DNA of 64,000 nucleotides from Malikia sp. (GTDB lineage: Bacteria > Pseudomonadota > Gammaproteobacteria > Burkholderiales > Burkholderiaceae_C): NCBI RefSeq assembly GCF_028687635.1, contig NZ_JAQTZS010000003.1, positions 1 to 64,000 of the forward strand, given 5' to 3'. The position numbers were made by a program, and so were the translations under genes. Of this stretch, positions 8,871 to 17,774 are shown in pieces; position 1 is the stretch's first letter, and every line of letters begins with the position of its first letter. The notes under the pieces were generated by a model. The model worked only from the letters and a program-made list of their open reading frames with translations. It made no database searches and had not been told where the DNA came from.

Positions 8871-9218
8871 TCAGGCGGCCGTCGCAGAACCGGACTGCAC
8901 CGCCTCCTTGAGCTTGGGGCTCGCGTGAAAGGTTACCACGCGACGCGACTCGATGGCCACCACCTCGCCGGTGCGCGGGTTGCGGCCCGGACGCGGCGCC
9001 TTGGTACGAACCTGGAAGTTGCCGAAGCCCGAGATCTTGACCTCCTGGCCCTCGACCAGGGTTTCGGCGATCAGGTCGAAGAAGGCATCGACCATGTCCT
9101 TGGACTCGCGCTTGTTGAGCCCGATCTGCTCGAACAGGATCTCGGACAGCTGGGCCTTGGTCAGGGCGTTGCCGCCCTGCTCTTCGCTGGGGTGCTCCAT
9201 GGCTTGCATGTTCACCAT
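8871..9218 (-). CDS. ihfA: Integration host factor subunit alpha
   Basis: A 115-residue member of the HU/IHF DNA-bending family. The alpha-subunit signature is clear: [20 protein letters not shown] near the N-terminus, GFGNFQVR, and the minor-groove arm [11 protein letters not shown] with the intercalating proline. IHF heterodimers bend DNA for recombination, replication and transcription. The ATG at 9218 overlaps the pheT stop as TGATG; ATGs at 9209 and 9200 are alternatives. Last gene of the thrS-to-ihfA block, the same order as in E. coli. Confidence 0.94.
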   Translation of the reverse strand: MVNMQAMEHPSEEQGGNALTKAQLSEILFEQIGLNKRESKDMVDAFFDLIAETLVEGQEVKISGFGNFQVRTKAPRPGRNPRTGEVVAIESRRVVTFHASPKLKEAVQSGSATAA

Positions 9219-11638
9219 CAGCGCAGGCGCGCGCCGACTTGCTGCTGCAGCGCGGCCAGCGCGGCCTGGACCACGCCGTCGATTTCCTGCTCGGTCAGCG
9301 TCGCATCGGTGCGCTCCAGCGTCAGGCGCACGGCCAGGCTCTTCTCGTCGGCGGACATGCCCGCCAGTTCGGCGCCCTTCTTGGGACGGTAGACGTCGAA
9401 CAGCACGGCCGACTTGAGCCAACCCTGCGCGTCGGAGCCACGGATGGCCGCCATCAGCGCGGCATGGCTGACTGATTCGGCCACCACGACCGCGAGGTCG
9501 CGCTCGACCGGCTGGTGACGCGGCACCGGCTGCGCCTGGACGACATCGCGCGCGAGCACGGCGGGCAGATCGAGCTCGAACAGCACCGGCGCCTGCTGCC
9601 AGCCTTCGGCCTGGCGCCAGCGCGGGTGCAGTTCACCGACGAAACCGATCGCCACGCCGTCAAGCAGCACGCGGGCGCAGCGGCCCGGGTGCATGGCTGG
9701 GTGCTCGGCGACCTCGAAGGTCAGCACGCGCGGCGCGAGCAGCGCCTCGACATCGCCCTTGACATCGAAGAAATCGACCGCGCGCGCCGGCAGGCCCCAT
9801 TGCTGCTGCTCGGCCTCACCCCAGGCCAGCGCGGCGACGCGCATCGGCTGGTCGAAACCGGCCACCGTGGTCTCGCTGTCGATGACGCTCGCGTCCTTGC
9901 GGAACACGCGGCCGAGCTCGAACACGCGCACGCGCGCGGCCTTGCGGTCGGTATTGAACTTGAGCACGTTGAGCAGGCTGCCCAGCAGCGAGCTGCGCAT
10001 CACGCTGAGCTGGCTGGCGATCGGGTTCAGCAGCTTGATCGGGTCGGCGTTGCCGGCGTAGTCGCTCTCCCAGCGCTCCTCGACGAAGCTGAAGTTGATC
10101 GTCTCCTGGTAGCCCTGCAGCGCGAGCTGGCGGCGCACGGCGAAGGGACCGCGCTGGCGCTCGGGACGGATCTGCGCGGTCACGGGCGCCTGCGGCGGGG
10201 TGTGCGGCAGGTTCTCGTAGCCGATCACGCGCGCGACTTCCTCGATCAGGTCTTCCTCGATCTGCAGGTCGAAGCGGAACGACGGCGGCGTCACGGTGAC
10301 AGTACCTTCGGCTTCGGTCACCGGCAGGCTCAGGCTGCGCAGCGCGTCGGCGCACTGCTGCTGCGTCAGTGCCATGCCGATCACCTTGCAGGCGCGCGCC
10401 ACGCGCAGCGTCACCGGCTTGGGGGTCGGGACGTTGATGACCTGGTCGACCACCGGGCCGACCTCGCCGCCACAGATCCGCACCACCAGTTCGCTGATGC
10501 GCTCCAGGTGCTCGACGATCCGCTGCGGATCGACGCCGCGCTCGAAGCGGTGGCCGGCGTCGGTGCTGAAGTTGTAGCGGCGCGAGCGGCCCGCGATCGC
10601 CTTCGGCCACCAGAACGCGGCCTCGACGAAGACGTTGCGCGTCTCGTCGCCGACCGCGGTGGCGTCGCCACCCATGATGCCGGCCAGCGACTCGACCGCC
10701 TGCGAGTCGGCGATCACGCCGACGTTACCGTCGAGCGTGACGGTGTTGCCGTTGAGCAGCTTGAGCTGTTCGCCCGCGCGGCCCCAGCGCACCTGCAGGC
10801 CGCCCTGGATCTTGTCCAGATCGAAGATATGCGACGGACGACCGAGCTCGAACATCACGTAGTTCGAGATGTCGACCAGGGCCGAGACGCTGCGCTGGCC
10901 ACAGCGCGCCAGCCGCTCGACCATCCAGGCCGGGGTCTGGGCCTGCGGGTTGATGCCCTTGATGACGCGACCGGCGAAGCGACCGCACAGATCGGGCGCC
11001 TGCACCTCGACCGGCAGGGTGTCGGCAATCTGCGGCGCCAGGGTCGGGAAGGTCGGGGCCTTGAGCGGCGCGCCGGTCAGCGCGGCGAGCTCGCGCGCGA
11101 TGCCGTGGACGCTCAGGCAATGGGCCAGGTTCGGCGTCAGCTTCAGCGTGAACAGCTGGTCGTCGAGCTTCAGGTAGTCGCGGATCGACTGACCGACCGG
11201 CGCGTCATCCGGCAGTTCGAGCAGGCCGGCGTTCTCTTCCGACAATTTCAGCTCGCGCGCCGAGCACAGCATGCCGAAGCTCTCGACGCCGCGCAGCTTG
11301 CCCTTGCCGATCTTGAACGGCTTGCCGTCCTCGCCGGGCGGCAGCTCGGCGCCGACCAGCGCGGCCGGAATCTTGATGCCGACGCGGGCATTGGGCGCGC
11401 CGCAGACGATCTGCAGCGGCTCGCCCTGGCCGATGTCGACCTGGCACACGCGCAAACGGTCGGCGTTGGGGTGCTGCTCGGCCGCGACGATGGCGCCGAT
11501 CACGATGTTGGAGAAAGGCGGCGCCACCGGCACCCGCTCCTCGACCTCCAGGCCGGCCATGGTCAGCTTGTCGGCCAGCTCCTGGCTGGTCAGCGGCGGG
11601 TTGCAGAACTCACGCAGCCACGATTCGGGGAATTGCAT
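9218..11638 (-). CDS. pheT: Phenylalanine--tRNA ligase beta subunit
   Basis: An 806-residue beta subunit of the alpha2-beta2 phenylalanyl-tRNA synthetase. Domains in order are the EMAP-like tRNA-binding domain (about residues 40-148, with [13 protein letters not shown]), the B3/B4 editing region (about 210-390), B5 near 405-475, a catalytic-like core, and a C-terminal ferredoxin-like anticodon domain. Length is normal. It follows pheS in the same transcript and its stop is coupled to the ihfA start. Confidence 0.97.
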   Translation of the reverse strand: MQFPESWLREFCNPPLTSQELADKLTMAGLEVEERVPVAPPFSNIVIGAIVAAEQHPNADRLRVCQVDIGQGEPLQIVCGAPNARVGIKIPAALVGAELPPGEDGKPFKIGKGKLRGVESFGMLCSARELKLSEENAGLLELPDDAPVGQSIRDYLKLDDQLFTLKLTPNLAHCLSVHGIARELAALTGAPLKAPTFPTLAPQIADTLPVEVQAPDLCGRFAGRVIKGINPQAQTPAWMVERLARCGQRSVSALVDISNYVMFELGRPSHIFDLDKIQGGLQVRWGRAGEQLKLLNGNTVTLDGNVGVIADSQAVESLAGIMGGDATAVGDETRNVFVEAAFWWPKAIAGRSRRYNFSTDAGHRFERGVDPQRIVEHLERISELVVRICGGEVGPVVDQVINVPTPKPVTLRVARACKVIGMALTQQQCADALRSLSLPVTEAEGTVTVTPPSFRFDLQIEEDLIEEVARVIGYENLPHTPPQAPVTAQIRPERQRGPFAVRRQLALQGYQETINFSFVEERWESDYAGNADPIKLLNPIASQLSVMRSSLLGSLLNVLKFNTDRKAARVRVFELGRVFRKDASVIDSETTVAGFDQPMRVAALAWGEAEQQQWGLPARAVDFFDVKGDVEALLAPRVLTFEVAEHPAMHPGRCARVLLDGVAIGFVGELHPRWRQAEGWQQAPVLFELDLPAVLARDVVQAQPVPRHQPVERDLAVVVAESVSHAALMAAIRGSDAQGWLKSAVLFDVYRPKKGAELAGMSADEKSLAVRLTLERTDATLTEQEIDGVVQAALAALQQQVGARLR

Positions 11639-11671
11639 AGTCTTGTCACTCTCGAAAAGGGGTGGGCGCGA

Positions 11672-12742
11672 TCAGCGGAACTGGCTCAGGAAGCGGATGT
11701 CGCCGTCGAAGAACAGGCGCAGGTCGTTGACGCCGTAGCGCAGCATGGTCAGGCGGTCCGGGCCCATGCCAAAGGCAAAGCCGATGTAGCGCTCGGGGTC
11801 CAGCCCCATGTTGCGCACCACGTTCGGGTGCACCTGGCCGCAGCCGCCGACTTCGAGCCAGCGCCCGGCCAGCGGACCACTCGCGAAGGCGATGTCGATC
11901 TCGGCGCTCGGCTCGGTGAAGGGGAAGAAGCTGGGACGGAAGCGCAGCACCAGGTCATCCGACTCGAAGAAGGTGCGGCAGAAGTCGGTGAAGACGAACT
12001 TCAGGTCCTTGAAGCTGATGGCCTCGCCGATCCACAGGCCTTCGCACTGGTGGAACATCGGCGAGTGCGTCGCGTCGCTGTCGACGCGGTAGGTACGACC
12101 CGGCACGATGACGCGGATCTCGGGCATCGCGCCGCCAAACGGGACATCGGCCGCAGCGCCAGCGGCCTCGCGGTGGCGCTTGACATGCTGGACCGCGTGG
12201 CGCACCTGCATCGGGCTGGTGTGGGTGCGCAGCAGGTTGGGCTCGCCTTCCTTGGCGCCTTCGACATAGAAGGTGTCGTGCATCGAACGCGCCGGGTGAT
12301 CCTCGGGCGTGTTGAGCGCGGTGAAGTTGTACCAGTCGCACTCGATCTCGGGACCATCGGCGACCTCGAAGCCCATGGAGCCGAAGATAGCCTCGATGCG
12401 CTCCAGCGTCAGGCTGACCGGATGCAGGCCGCCGCCGCCGCGCACGCGACCCGGCAGCGTGACGTCGAGCGCCTCGGCCTGCAGCTGACGCTGCAGTTCG
12501 GCCTCGGCCAGGGCGGCGCGGCGCTCGTTGAGTGCGGCCTCGATCGCCTGCTTGGCGACGTTGACGGCGGCGCCGCGCGTCTTCTTCTCTTCCACGCTCA
12601 GGGCAGCCATGCCCTTCATGAGTTCGGTCACGCGACCACTCTTGCCCAGGAACTGGGCCTTGGCGTTTTCCAGGTCGGCGGGGGTGGCGGCTTGCGCGAA
12701 CAGTTCGCGCGCTGCGCTCACCAGGGCATCGAGGTCGTTCAT
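11672..12742 (-). CDS. pheS: Phenylalanine--tRNA ligase alpha subunit
   Basis: The catalytic alpha subunit (356 residues) charges tRNA-Phe. It has an N-terminal coiled-coil arm (about residues 1-85) that binds tRNA, then the class II core with the motif 2 region [17 protein letters not shown] and the C-terminal motif 3 [11 protein letters not shown]-like stretch. The start at 12742 gives MNDLDALV, as in relatives; a longer in-frame extension runs back through the terminator hairpin and is rejected. The 110-base gap after rplT carries hairpins that could attenuate pheST. Confidence 0.97.
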   Translation of the reverse strand: MNDLDALVSAARELFAQAATPADLENAKAQFLGKSGRVTELMKGMAALSVEEKKTRGAAVNVAKQAIEAALNERRAALAEAELQRQLQAEALDVTLPGRVRGGGGLHPVSLTLERIEAIFGSMGFEVADGPEIECDWYNFTALNTPEDHPARSMHDTFYVEGAKEGEPNLLRTHTSPMQVRHAVQHVKRHREAAGAAADVPFGGAMPEIRVIVPGRTYRVDSDATHSPMFHQCEGLWIGEAISFKDLKFVFTDFCRTFFESDDLVLRFRPSFFPFTEPSAEIDIAFASGPLAGRWLEVGGCGQVHPNVVRNMGLDPERYIGFAFGMGPDRLTMLRYGVNDLRLFFDGDIRFLSQFR

Positions 12743-12777
12743 CTCAAGGTCCAAAGCGGATTCACGGAATCCAAATG

Positions 12778-12810
12778 AAAAAAGGGCCAGAGCCTCATCG
12801 GCGCCGGCCC
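12778..12810 (-). terminator. Intrinsic terminator or attenuator ahead of pheS
   Basis: On the minus strand GAGGGCC and GGCCC form a stem (12806-12810 with 12784-12788, plus inner pairs) followed by six T residues (12783-12778). It lies 36 bases before pheS and just after rplT. A second stem, CGGGTTT/AAACCCG at about 12820-12847, sits immediately upstream. In E. coli the pheST operon is attenuated in the rplT-pheS gap through a leader peptide; no clear phenylalanine-rich leader peptide ahead of the hairpin is visible here, so partial termination is the safer reading. Confidence 0.55.
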
Positions 12811-12852
12811 TCAAATGCTCGGGTTTCAGGTTGCGCTAAAACCCGGCGTCCA

Positions 12853-13212
12853 TCAGGCGGCCAGCTTGGCCTTGACCTGCTCGACGATGGCAGCGAAAGC
12901 GGCCGGGTCGTTCACGGCCAGGTCGGCCAGCATCTTGCGGTCGACTTCGATAGAAGCCTTCTTCAGGCCGTTGGCGAACTGGCTGTAGGTCAGGCCCAGT
13001 GCACGGGCACCAGCGTTGATACGAGCGATCCACAGACGGCGGAACACGCGCTTCTTGTTACGGCGGTCACGGTAGGCGTACTGACCGGCCTTCATCACCG
13101 CCTGCTTGGCGATGCGATAGACGTTGCCGCGGCGGCCGCGGAAACCTTTGGCTAGGGCCAGGACTTTTTTGTGACGGGCACGTGCGGTGACACCACGTTT
13201 GACGCGAGGCAT
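12853..13212 (-). CDS. rplT: 50S ribosomal protein L20
   Basis: L20, 119 residues, binds 23S rRNA early in 50S assembly and in many bacteria represses its own operon by binding the infC-rpmI leader. The sequence is full length and canonical, with [16 protein letters not shown] at the start, the KGFRGRRGN loop, and ALGLTYSQF near residue 95. It follows rpmI by a 25-base gap in the standard infC-rpmI-rplT order. Confidence 0.98.
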   Translation of the reverse strand: MPRVKRGVTARARHKKVLALAKGFRGRRGNVYRIAKQAVMKAGQYAYRDRRNKKRVFRRLWIARINAGARALGLTYSQFANGLKKASIEVDRKMLADLAVNDPAAFAAIVEQVKAKLAA

Positions 13213-13237
13213 AGTATTCTCCTAGTTCGTCGTTGAA

Positions 13238-13441
13238 TTACAGGCCCATGCCGGGCAGCATCTGTGCCATGTGACCCATATTGGTCTCATGGACATTCAC
13301 CGCACCGCGCAGATGGCGCTTGTTCTTGGTGGTCTTCTTGGTCAGGATGTGACGCTTGAAGGCTTGACCGCGCTTGACGGTACCACCCGGACGAACGCGA
13401 AAACGTTTCTTCGCACTGCTCTTGGTCTTCATCTTGGGCAT
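13238..13441 (-). CDS. rpmI: 50S ribosomal protein L35
   Basis: L35, 67 residues, a small basic 50S protein beginning [14 protein letters not shown] and containing [16 protein letters not shown]. The ATG at 13441 is preceded by AAGGAG (13449-13454) at good spacing. It is translationally linked to rplT in many bacteria. The 175-base leader before it, after infC, is structured. Confidence 0.97.
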   Translation of the reverse strand: MPKMKTKSSAKKRFRVRPGGTVKRGQAFKRHILTKKTTKNKRHLRGAVNVHETNMGHMAQMLPGMGL

Positions 13442-13616
13442 TGGAATGCTCCTTATGGTTTGTGCTCGTGAGGCGCCGCGAACCTGATCGCAGTCTTGTA
13501 TTGGCCCCGAGCCACTTGGCGATGCATCACGGGCGAACCCGCGACGCTTGCGGTGCAAGCACCGCTGGACCCGGACTGGCGACCCACCTGTCCGGACCCG
13601 AAAAACTCGATTCGAA
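13442..13616 (-). promoter_or_regulatory. Structured infC-rpmI intergenic leader, candidate L20 autoregulatory site
   Basis: This 175-base gap holds several hairpins on the minus strand, including a perfect GCTTGC/GCAAGC stem with a three-base loop (13546-13560) and a pair of related GGTCC/GGACC-type segments at about 13565-13610. In E. coli and Bacillus, L20 or L20/L35 control acts on RNA structures in this region. Position and structure fit, but the specific L20-binding motif could not be confirmed by eye. Confidence 0.4.
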
Positions 13617-14222
13617 TCAGCTTGCGGCCGGAGCCGGGGCTTCCGCAGCCGGCTTGGCAGCGCCGCCCGCCTTCTTGCGGCCAGGGGCGATCATCATGAT
13701 CATCTGGCGGCCTTCGAGCTTGGGGAACTGCTCGACGATGATGGTGTCACCCAGCTCGTCGCGGATGCGCTGCAGCAGCGCCATGCCGATTTCCTGGTGC
13801 GTGATCTCGCGGCCACGGTAGCGCAGCGTGATCTTGCACTTGTCGCCTTCTTCCAGGAAGCGGCGCACGTTGCGCATCTTGATCTGGTAGTCGCCTTCGT
13901 CGGTACCGGGACGGAACTTGATTTCCTTGATCTCGATGACCGTCTGCTTGGCCTTCGCCTCAGCCGCCTTCTTCTGCTCCGCGTACTTGAACTTGCCGTA
14001 GTCGATCAGACGACAGACCGGCGGATTCGCCATGGAGGCAATTTCCACCAGATCCACGTCCAGATCGCCCGCCATGCGCAGGGCTTCATGGATGCTGACG
14101 ACGCCGATGGCTTCGCCTTCGGGACCCGTCAGGCGCACTTCGGGCGCCATGATCTCACGGTTCAAGCGATGCGCACGCTCCTCGCGCTGGCGACGGTCGC
14201 GGAAGTTGGGGTTGGTAGCGAT
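13617..14222 (-). CDS. infC: Translation initiation factor IF-3, non-canonical ATC start
   Basis: IF-3 (about 201 residues) binds the 30S subunit and checks the start codon and initiator tRNA. The N-domain ([15 protein letters not shown], then LNREI, then VDLVEIA), the linker and the C-domain ([18 protein letters not shown]) are complete; an alanine-rich tail follows. No ATG, GTG or TTG lies at the expected N-terminus. The codon there is ATC at 14222, six bases after GAGGT. infC commonly uses ATT or similar rare starts so that IF-3 represses its own synthesis. Longer versions starting upstream, as far as 14342, would add residues with no family resemblance. Confidence 0.93.
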   Translation of the reverse strand: MATNPNFRDRRQREERAHRLNREIMAPEVRLTGPEGEAIGVVSIHEALRMAGDLDVDLVEIASMANPPVCRLIDYGKFKYAEQKKAAEAKAKQTVIEIKEIKFRPGTDEGDYQIKMRNVRRFLEEGDKCKITLRYRGREITHQEIGMALLQRIRDELGDTIIVEQFPKLEGRQMIMMIAPGRKKAGGAAKPAAEAPAPAAS

Positions 14223-14316
14223 GGTAAGACCTCGATTCGTAATGCCGCAGCGCGACAAGAATGTCGCGCATGCCGATACCCAGACGCAATTATGGCGCTG
14301 AGTCAAGGCGATAAGT

Positions 14317-16248
14317 TTAAGCCTTGTTGGCGATCTCCGCAAGGATGCGGGCGGAAAAATCTTCCAGCGACAGCACGCCCAGGTCCTGATTGCCGCGCGC
14401 GCGCACCGCCACCGCGCCGGCTTCCTTCTCCTTGTCGCCGACGACCAGGATGTAGGGCAGCTTCTTCATCGCATGCTCGCGCACCTTGTAGTTGACCTTT
14501 TCGTTGCGCAGGTCCAACGCGACGCGCACCCCCTGGGCTTCGAGCTTGGCGGCCACCTCGCGGCAGTAGTCGGCCTGGGCGTCGGTGATGTTGAGCACCG
14601 CCACCTGGGTCGGCGCCAGCCAGACCGGCAAGGCGCCGGCGTGCTGCTCGATCAGGATGCCGATGAAGCGCTCCAGGCTGCCGACGATGGCGCGGTGCAG
14701 GATCACCGGGCGCTGGCGGCTGCCGTCCTCGGCCACGTATTCGGCGTCGAGGCGCTCGGACAGGTTGAAGTCGACCTGGATCGTGCCGCACTGCCATTCG
14801 CGCCCGATCGCGTCCTTCAAGGTGTACTCGATCTTCGGGCCGTAGAAGGCGCCGTCGCCCTCCGAGATCACGAAGTCGCAACCCGAGTGGCGCAGGCTGT
14901 CGATCAGCGCCTGTTCGGCCTTGTCCCACAGCAAGTCGGAGCCGATGCGCGCCGCCGGACGGGTCGAGACCTTGTACAGGATGTCGGTGAAGCCGAAGTC
15001 GGCGTAGACCTGCTTGAGCACCTGGGTGAAGGTGTCGCACTCGGCCAGGATCTGGTCCTCGGTGCAGAAGATGTGGCCGTCATCCTGGGTGAAGCCGCGC
15101 ACGCGCATGATGCCGTGCAGGCCGCCCGAGGGCTCGTTGCGGTGGCACTGGCCGAACTCGCCGTAGCGCAGCGGCAGGTCGCGGTAGCTCTTGATGCCCT
15201 GCTTGTAGATCAGGATATGACCCGGGCAGTTCATCGGCTTCAAGGCGTAGTCGCGCTTTTCCGACTCGGTCACGTACATGTTGTCGCGGTACTTGTCCCA
15301 GTGGCCGGTCTTCTCCCACAGGCCCTGATCGAGGATCTGCGGACCCTTGACCTCCTGGTAGCCATGGTCGCGGTAGACCTTGCGCATGTACTGCTCGACC
15401 TGCTGCCAGACGGTCCAGCCCTTGGGGTGCCAGAACACCAGGCCGGGCGCGTGGTCGTCGATGTGGAACAGGTCGAGTTCGCGGCCCAGCTTGCGGTGGT
15501 CGCGCTTCTCGGCCTCTTCCAGGCGCGTCAGATAAGCCTGCAGGTCGTCCTTGCTGGCCCAGGCGGTGCCGTAGACGCGCTGCAGCATCTCGTTGCGGTG
15601 GTCACCGCGCCAGTAGGCGCCCGCCACCTTCATCAGCTTGAAATGCTTGAGCTTGCCGGTCGAGGGCACGTGCGGGCCGCGGCAGAGGTCCTCGAAAGCG
15701 CCCTCGCGGTAGAGGCTGACATCCTCGTTGCTCGGGATGCTGGCGATCAGCTCGGCCTTGTAATGCTCGCCCAGACCCTTGAAGTAATCGACCGCCTCGT
15801 CGCGCGGCAGCACGCGGCGCACCACGGCCTCGTCCTTGCTGGCGAGCTCGGTCATCTTCTTCTCGATCGCGACCAGGTCCTCGGGAGTGAACGGGCGCTT
15901 GTACGAGAAATCGTAGTAGAAGCCGTTGTCGATCACCGGGCCGATGGTGACCTGCGCCTCGGGAAACAGCTGCTTGACCGCGTAGGCCAGCAGGTGGGCG
16001 CTCGAGTGGCGGATCAGCTCCAGCCCGTCGGGGTCCTTGGCGGTGACGATGGCAAGTGCTGCGTCCTGCTCAAGCAGATAGCTGGTGTCGACCAGCTTGC
16101 CCGAGCCCTCGGGCTCACCAGCGAGCCTGACCTTGCCACCGAGCGCGGCCTTGGCCAGACCGGAGCCGATCGAGGCCGCGACCTCGGCCACCGTGACCGG
16201 ACCGGGAAACTGGCGAAGCGAGCCGTCGGGGAGCGTGATGTTCAACAT
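14317..16248 (-). CDS. thrS: Threonine--tRNA ligase
   Basis: A 643-residue class II synthetase. An N-terminal TGS domain (about residues 1-64) is followed by the editing domain with [15 protein letters not shown] and the metal-binding HVPSTGKL region, which clears mischarged Ser-tRNA. The catalytic core has MNCPGHI, the motif 2 stretch [19 protein letters not shown] and motif 3 near 520. The anticodon domain closes the protein. It heads the translation operon, and a strong hairpin lies in its leader. Confidence 0.98.
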   Translation of the reverse strand: MLNITLPDGSLRQFPGPVTVAEVAASIGSGLAKAALGGKVRLAGEPEGSGKLVDTSYLLEQDAALAIVTAKDPDGLELIRHSSAHLLAYAVKQLFPEAQVTIGPVIDNGFYYDFSYKRPFTPEDLVAIEKKMTELASKDEAVVRRVLPRDEAVDYFKGLGEHYKAELIASIPSNEDVSLYREGAFEDLCRGPHVPSTGKLKHFKLMKVAGAYWRGDHRNEMLQRVYGTAWASKDDLQAYLTRLEEAEKRDHRKLGRELDLFHIDDHAPGLVFWHPKGWTVWQQVEQYMRKVYRDHGYQEVKGPQILDQGLWEKTGHWDKYRDNMYVTESEKRDYALKPMNCPGHILIYKQGIKSYRDLPLRYGEFGQCHRNEPSGGLHGIMRVRGFTQDDGHIFCTEDQILAECDTFTQVLKQVYADFGFTDILYKVSTRPAARIGSDLLWDKAEQALIDSLRHSGCDFVISEGDGAFYGPKIEYTLKDAIGREWQCGTIQVDFNLSERLDAEYVAEDGSRQRPVILHRAIVGSLERFIGILIEQHAGALPVWLAPTQVAVLNITDAQADYCREVAAKLEAQGVRVALDLRNEKVNYKVREHAMKKLPYILVVGDKEKEAGAVAVRARGNQDLGVLSLEDFSARILAEIANKA

Positions 16249-16266
16249 AGGAATGTCCAGAAACGG

Positions 16267-16286
16267 AAAACGCGGCCGGGGCCGCG
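16267..16286 (-). terminator. GC-rich hairpin with T tract in the thrS leader
   Basis: On the minus strand CGCGGC and GCCGCG pair around CCCG (16271-16286) and are followed by TTTT (16270-16267), 18 bases before the thrS start. It could terminate transcription from the upstream binding-protein gene, act as an attenuator for thrS, or block ribosome access. A further short stem (GCCC/GGGC, about 16327-16343) lies upstream. No T-box elements were recognised. Confidence 0.5.
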
Positions 16287-16449
16287 CTGTTTGAGTATGA
16301 GAAAAGACCGGAGCAGGCGCGAACTGCCGCCCTTCACAGGGCAGTGGAAACCTCAGTGCAAGTTCGCGGTGTCATAACCAAGGTGCCTTTCTCGCTCTTT
16401 TGGAATGCAATATGCGGATTTTCCCACAAAACCTGCAAGACCTATCGGC

Positions 16450-17184
16450 TCAAACGACCGGCGCCACCGTCACGCCCTCGATGCCATGACGCTGCAGCGT
16501 CGCCGCGACGAAGCCCGACGCCTTCATCGCCTCGACGAAGGCAGCGACAAACTCTGCCGCCTGCGGCCCGGCGGCCTTGGCGGCACCCATGGCCTGCTGG
16601 ATCACCATGAAGCGCCCGGGCAGCAGGCGCAGGCCGGGCAGGCGCGCCGCATCCATCTCGAGCTGCTGCTTGACGCCGGCAGCGACGTCGAGCCCCTGCT
16701 CCAGGAAGGCCGGCACCACGTCTGGCGATGAGGGCGCGCGCACGATCTCGGCGGCCTTGAGCTCGCGTGTCAGGAACAGGTCATAGGCACTGCCCTTGCC
16801 GACGACGACACGGGTGCCCGCGCGGTCGACCTGCTCGTTGGCCTGCAGGGAGGAGTCGTCGCGCACCAGGTACGCGCCCTCGATCAGCAGGTAAGGCGCG
16901 GTGAACGCGATCTCCGCGCCACGCGCGGGGTCGACCGCGAAGAAGCCGACGTCCGCCCTGCCCTCGTTCACGGCAGCGACCGAGTCGGCCGCCTTCTCGA
17001 CCACCAGGAATTCGGCTTCGATGCCCAGGCGGCGCGCCAGCTCCGACGCGAGGTCGACCGATACGCCAACGGGCTGAGCGGACTGCGGGTCACGCTTGGC
17101 GAGGATGGGATTGCCGAGGTTGATGACGGCGCGCAGGCGGCCGGTCGGGACCAGGGAGGGAACGGCTGAAGGGTGAGCGGTCAT
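16450..17184 (-). CDS. Family 3 solute-binding-like protein without signal peptide
   Basis: A 244-residue protein with the two-lobe fold of amino-acid-type substrate-binding proteins (SBP_bac_3): GRLRAVINLGNPILAK at the start, VDLASELARRLG, GRADVGFFAVDPAR near residue 77, and VGKGSAYDLFLTREL. These normally sit in the periplasm and feed ABC importers, or act as sensor domains. The N-terminus has no signal sequence or lipobox, and no ABC permease or ATPase gene is adjacent. It may be cytoplasmic or have been recruited to another role. It ends 200 bases before thrS. Confidence 0.75.
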   Translation of the reverse strand: MTAHPSAVPSLVPTGRLRAVINLGNPILAKRDPQSAQPVGVSVDLASELARRLGIEAEFLVVEKAADSVAAVNEGRADVGFFAVDPARGAEIAFTAPYLLIEGAYLVRDDSSLQANEQVDRAGTRVVVGKGSAYDLFLTRELKAAEIVRAPSSPDVVPAFLEQGLDVAAGVKQQLEMDAARLPGLRLLPGRFMVIQQAMGAAKAAGPQAAEFVAAFVEAMKASGFVAATLQRHGIEGVTVAPVV

Positions 17185-17249
17185 GGTTCAATACAGGTCA
17201 GGAATACAAGATGATTGCCATCAAGCCTCGGGCCAGCATTTCGGCAGGA

Positions 17250-17585
17250 TCAGGGTCGAGGTTCCTCGGCTTCGTTCAGTGGATAAGGATCGGCCACATA
17301 GGCCGGTCCCTTCATCACCAGCACGATGAAGGCGTAAATCCCGACCGTGAACAGCACCGTCCAGTGCAGGATGATGAGGCTCAGGACATAGATATCGACC
17401 ATCCCCGGCATGCCTGGGCCTTCGCTGCTGAACCCGAGCCAGATCGCGACCCGGGCCAGCAGGGACGGCACGACCAGCAAGAGCGTGCCGAGCCAGGCGA
17501 TCCGGGGCAGGCGCCGCAGGATGACCCGCTCCGCCCCGGCTGGGGTTTGTTGGAAACCCGGCAGCTTGTTGAATAGTCCGGCCAT
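17250..17585 (-). CDS. Conserved hypothetical membrane protein
   Basis: A 111-residue protein with two hydrophobic segments, about residues 32-50 and 68-92 (IDYVLSL-like stretch with IILHWTVLFTVGIYAFIVLV), and a conserved MKGPAYVADPYPL tail. Proteins of this appearance are widespread in Burkholderiales without an assigned function. It lies between the binding-protein gene and the broken SIR2 gene, on the same strand as both. The role is unknown. Confidence 0.7.
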   Translation of the reverse strand: MAGLFNKLPGFQQTPAGAERVILRRLPRIAWLGTLLLVVPSLLARVAIWLGFSSEGPGMPGMVDIYVLSLIILHWTVLFTVGIYAFIVLVMKGPAYVADPYPLNEAEEPRP

Positions 17586-17774
17586 AGGTGTCGATCGAGG
17601 GGTTCAGGCGCCTGCCGTTGGCGGCGTGGGTCTTAATGCTACAAGTCTGGGGCATGTTTGTCCAGGACAAATATGGGAAGCTGGACGAGCTTGAGTCTGA
17701 CCAGAAGCCCGTAGACCTCAGGAGAAAATGCTGACACTCAAGGTCTGCACGACTGATTCGACCCCCATGATTGC

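Noticed and set aside
9515-12778. A 1087-codon open frame on the plus strand opposite pheT and pheS
   Set aside because: It mirrors the codon structure of two certain genes in a GC-rich genome, has low-complexity Arg/Leu/Ala/His composition, and no recognisable domain.
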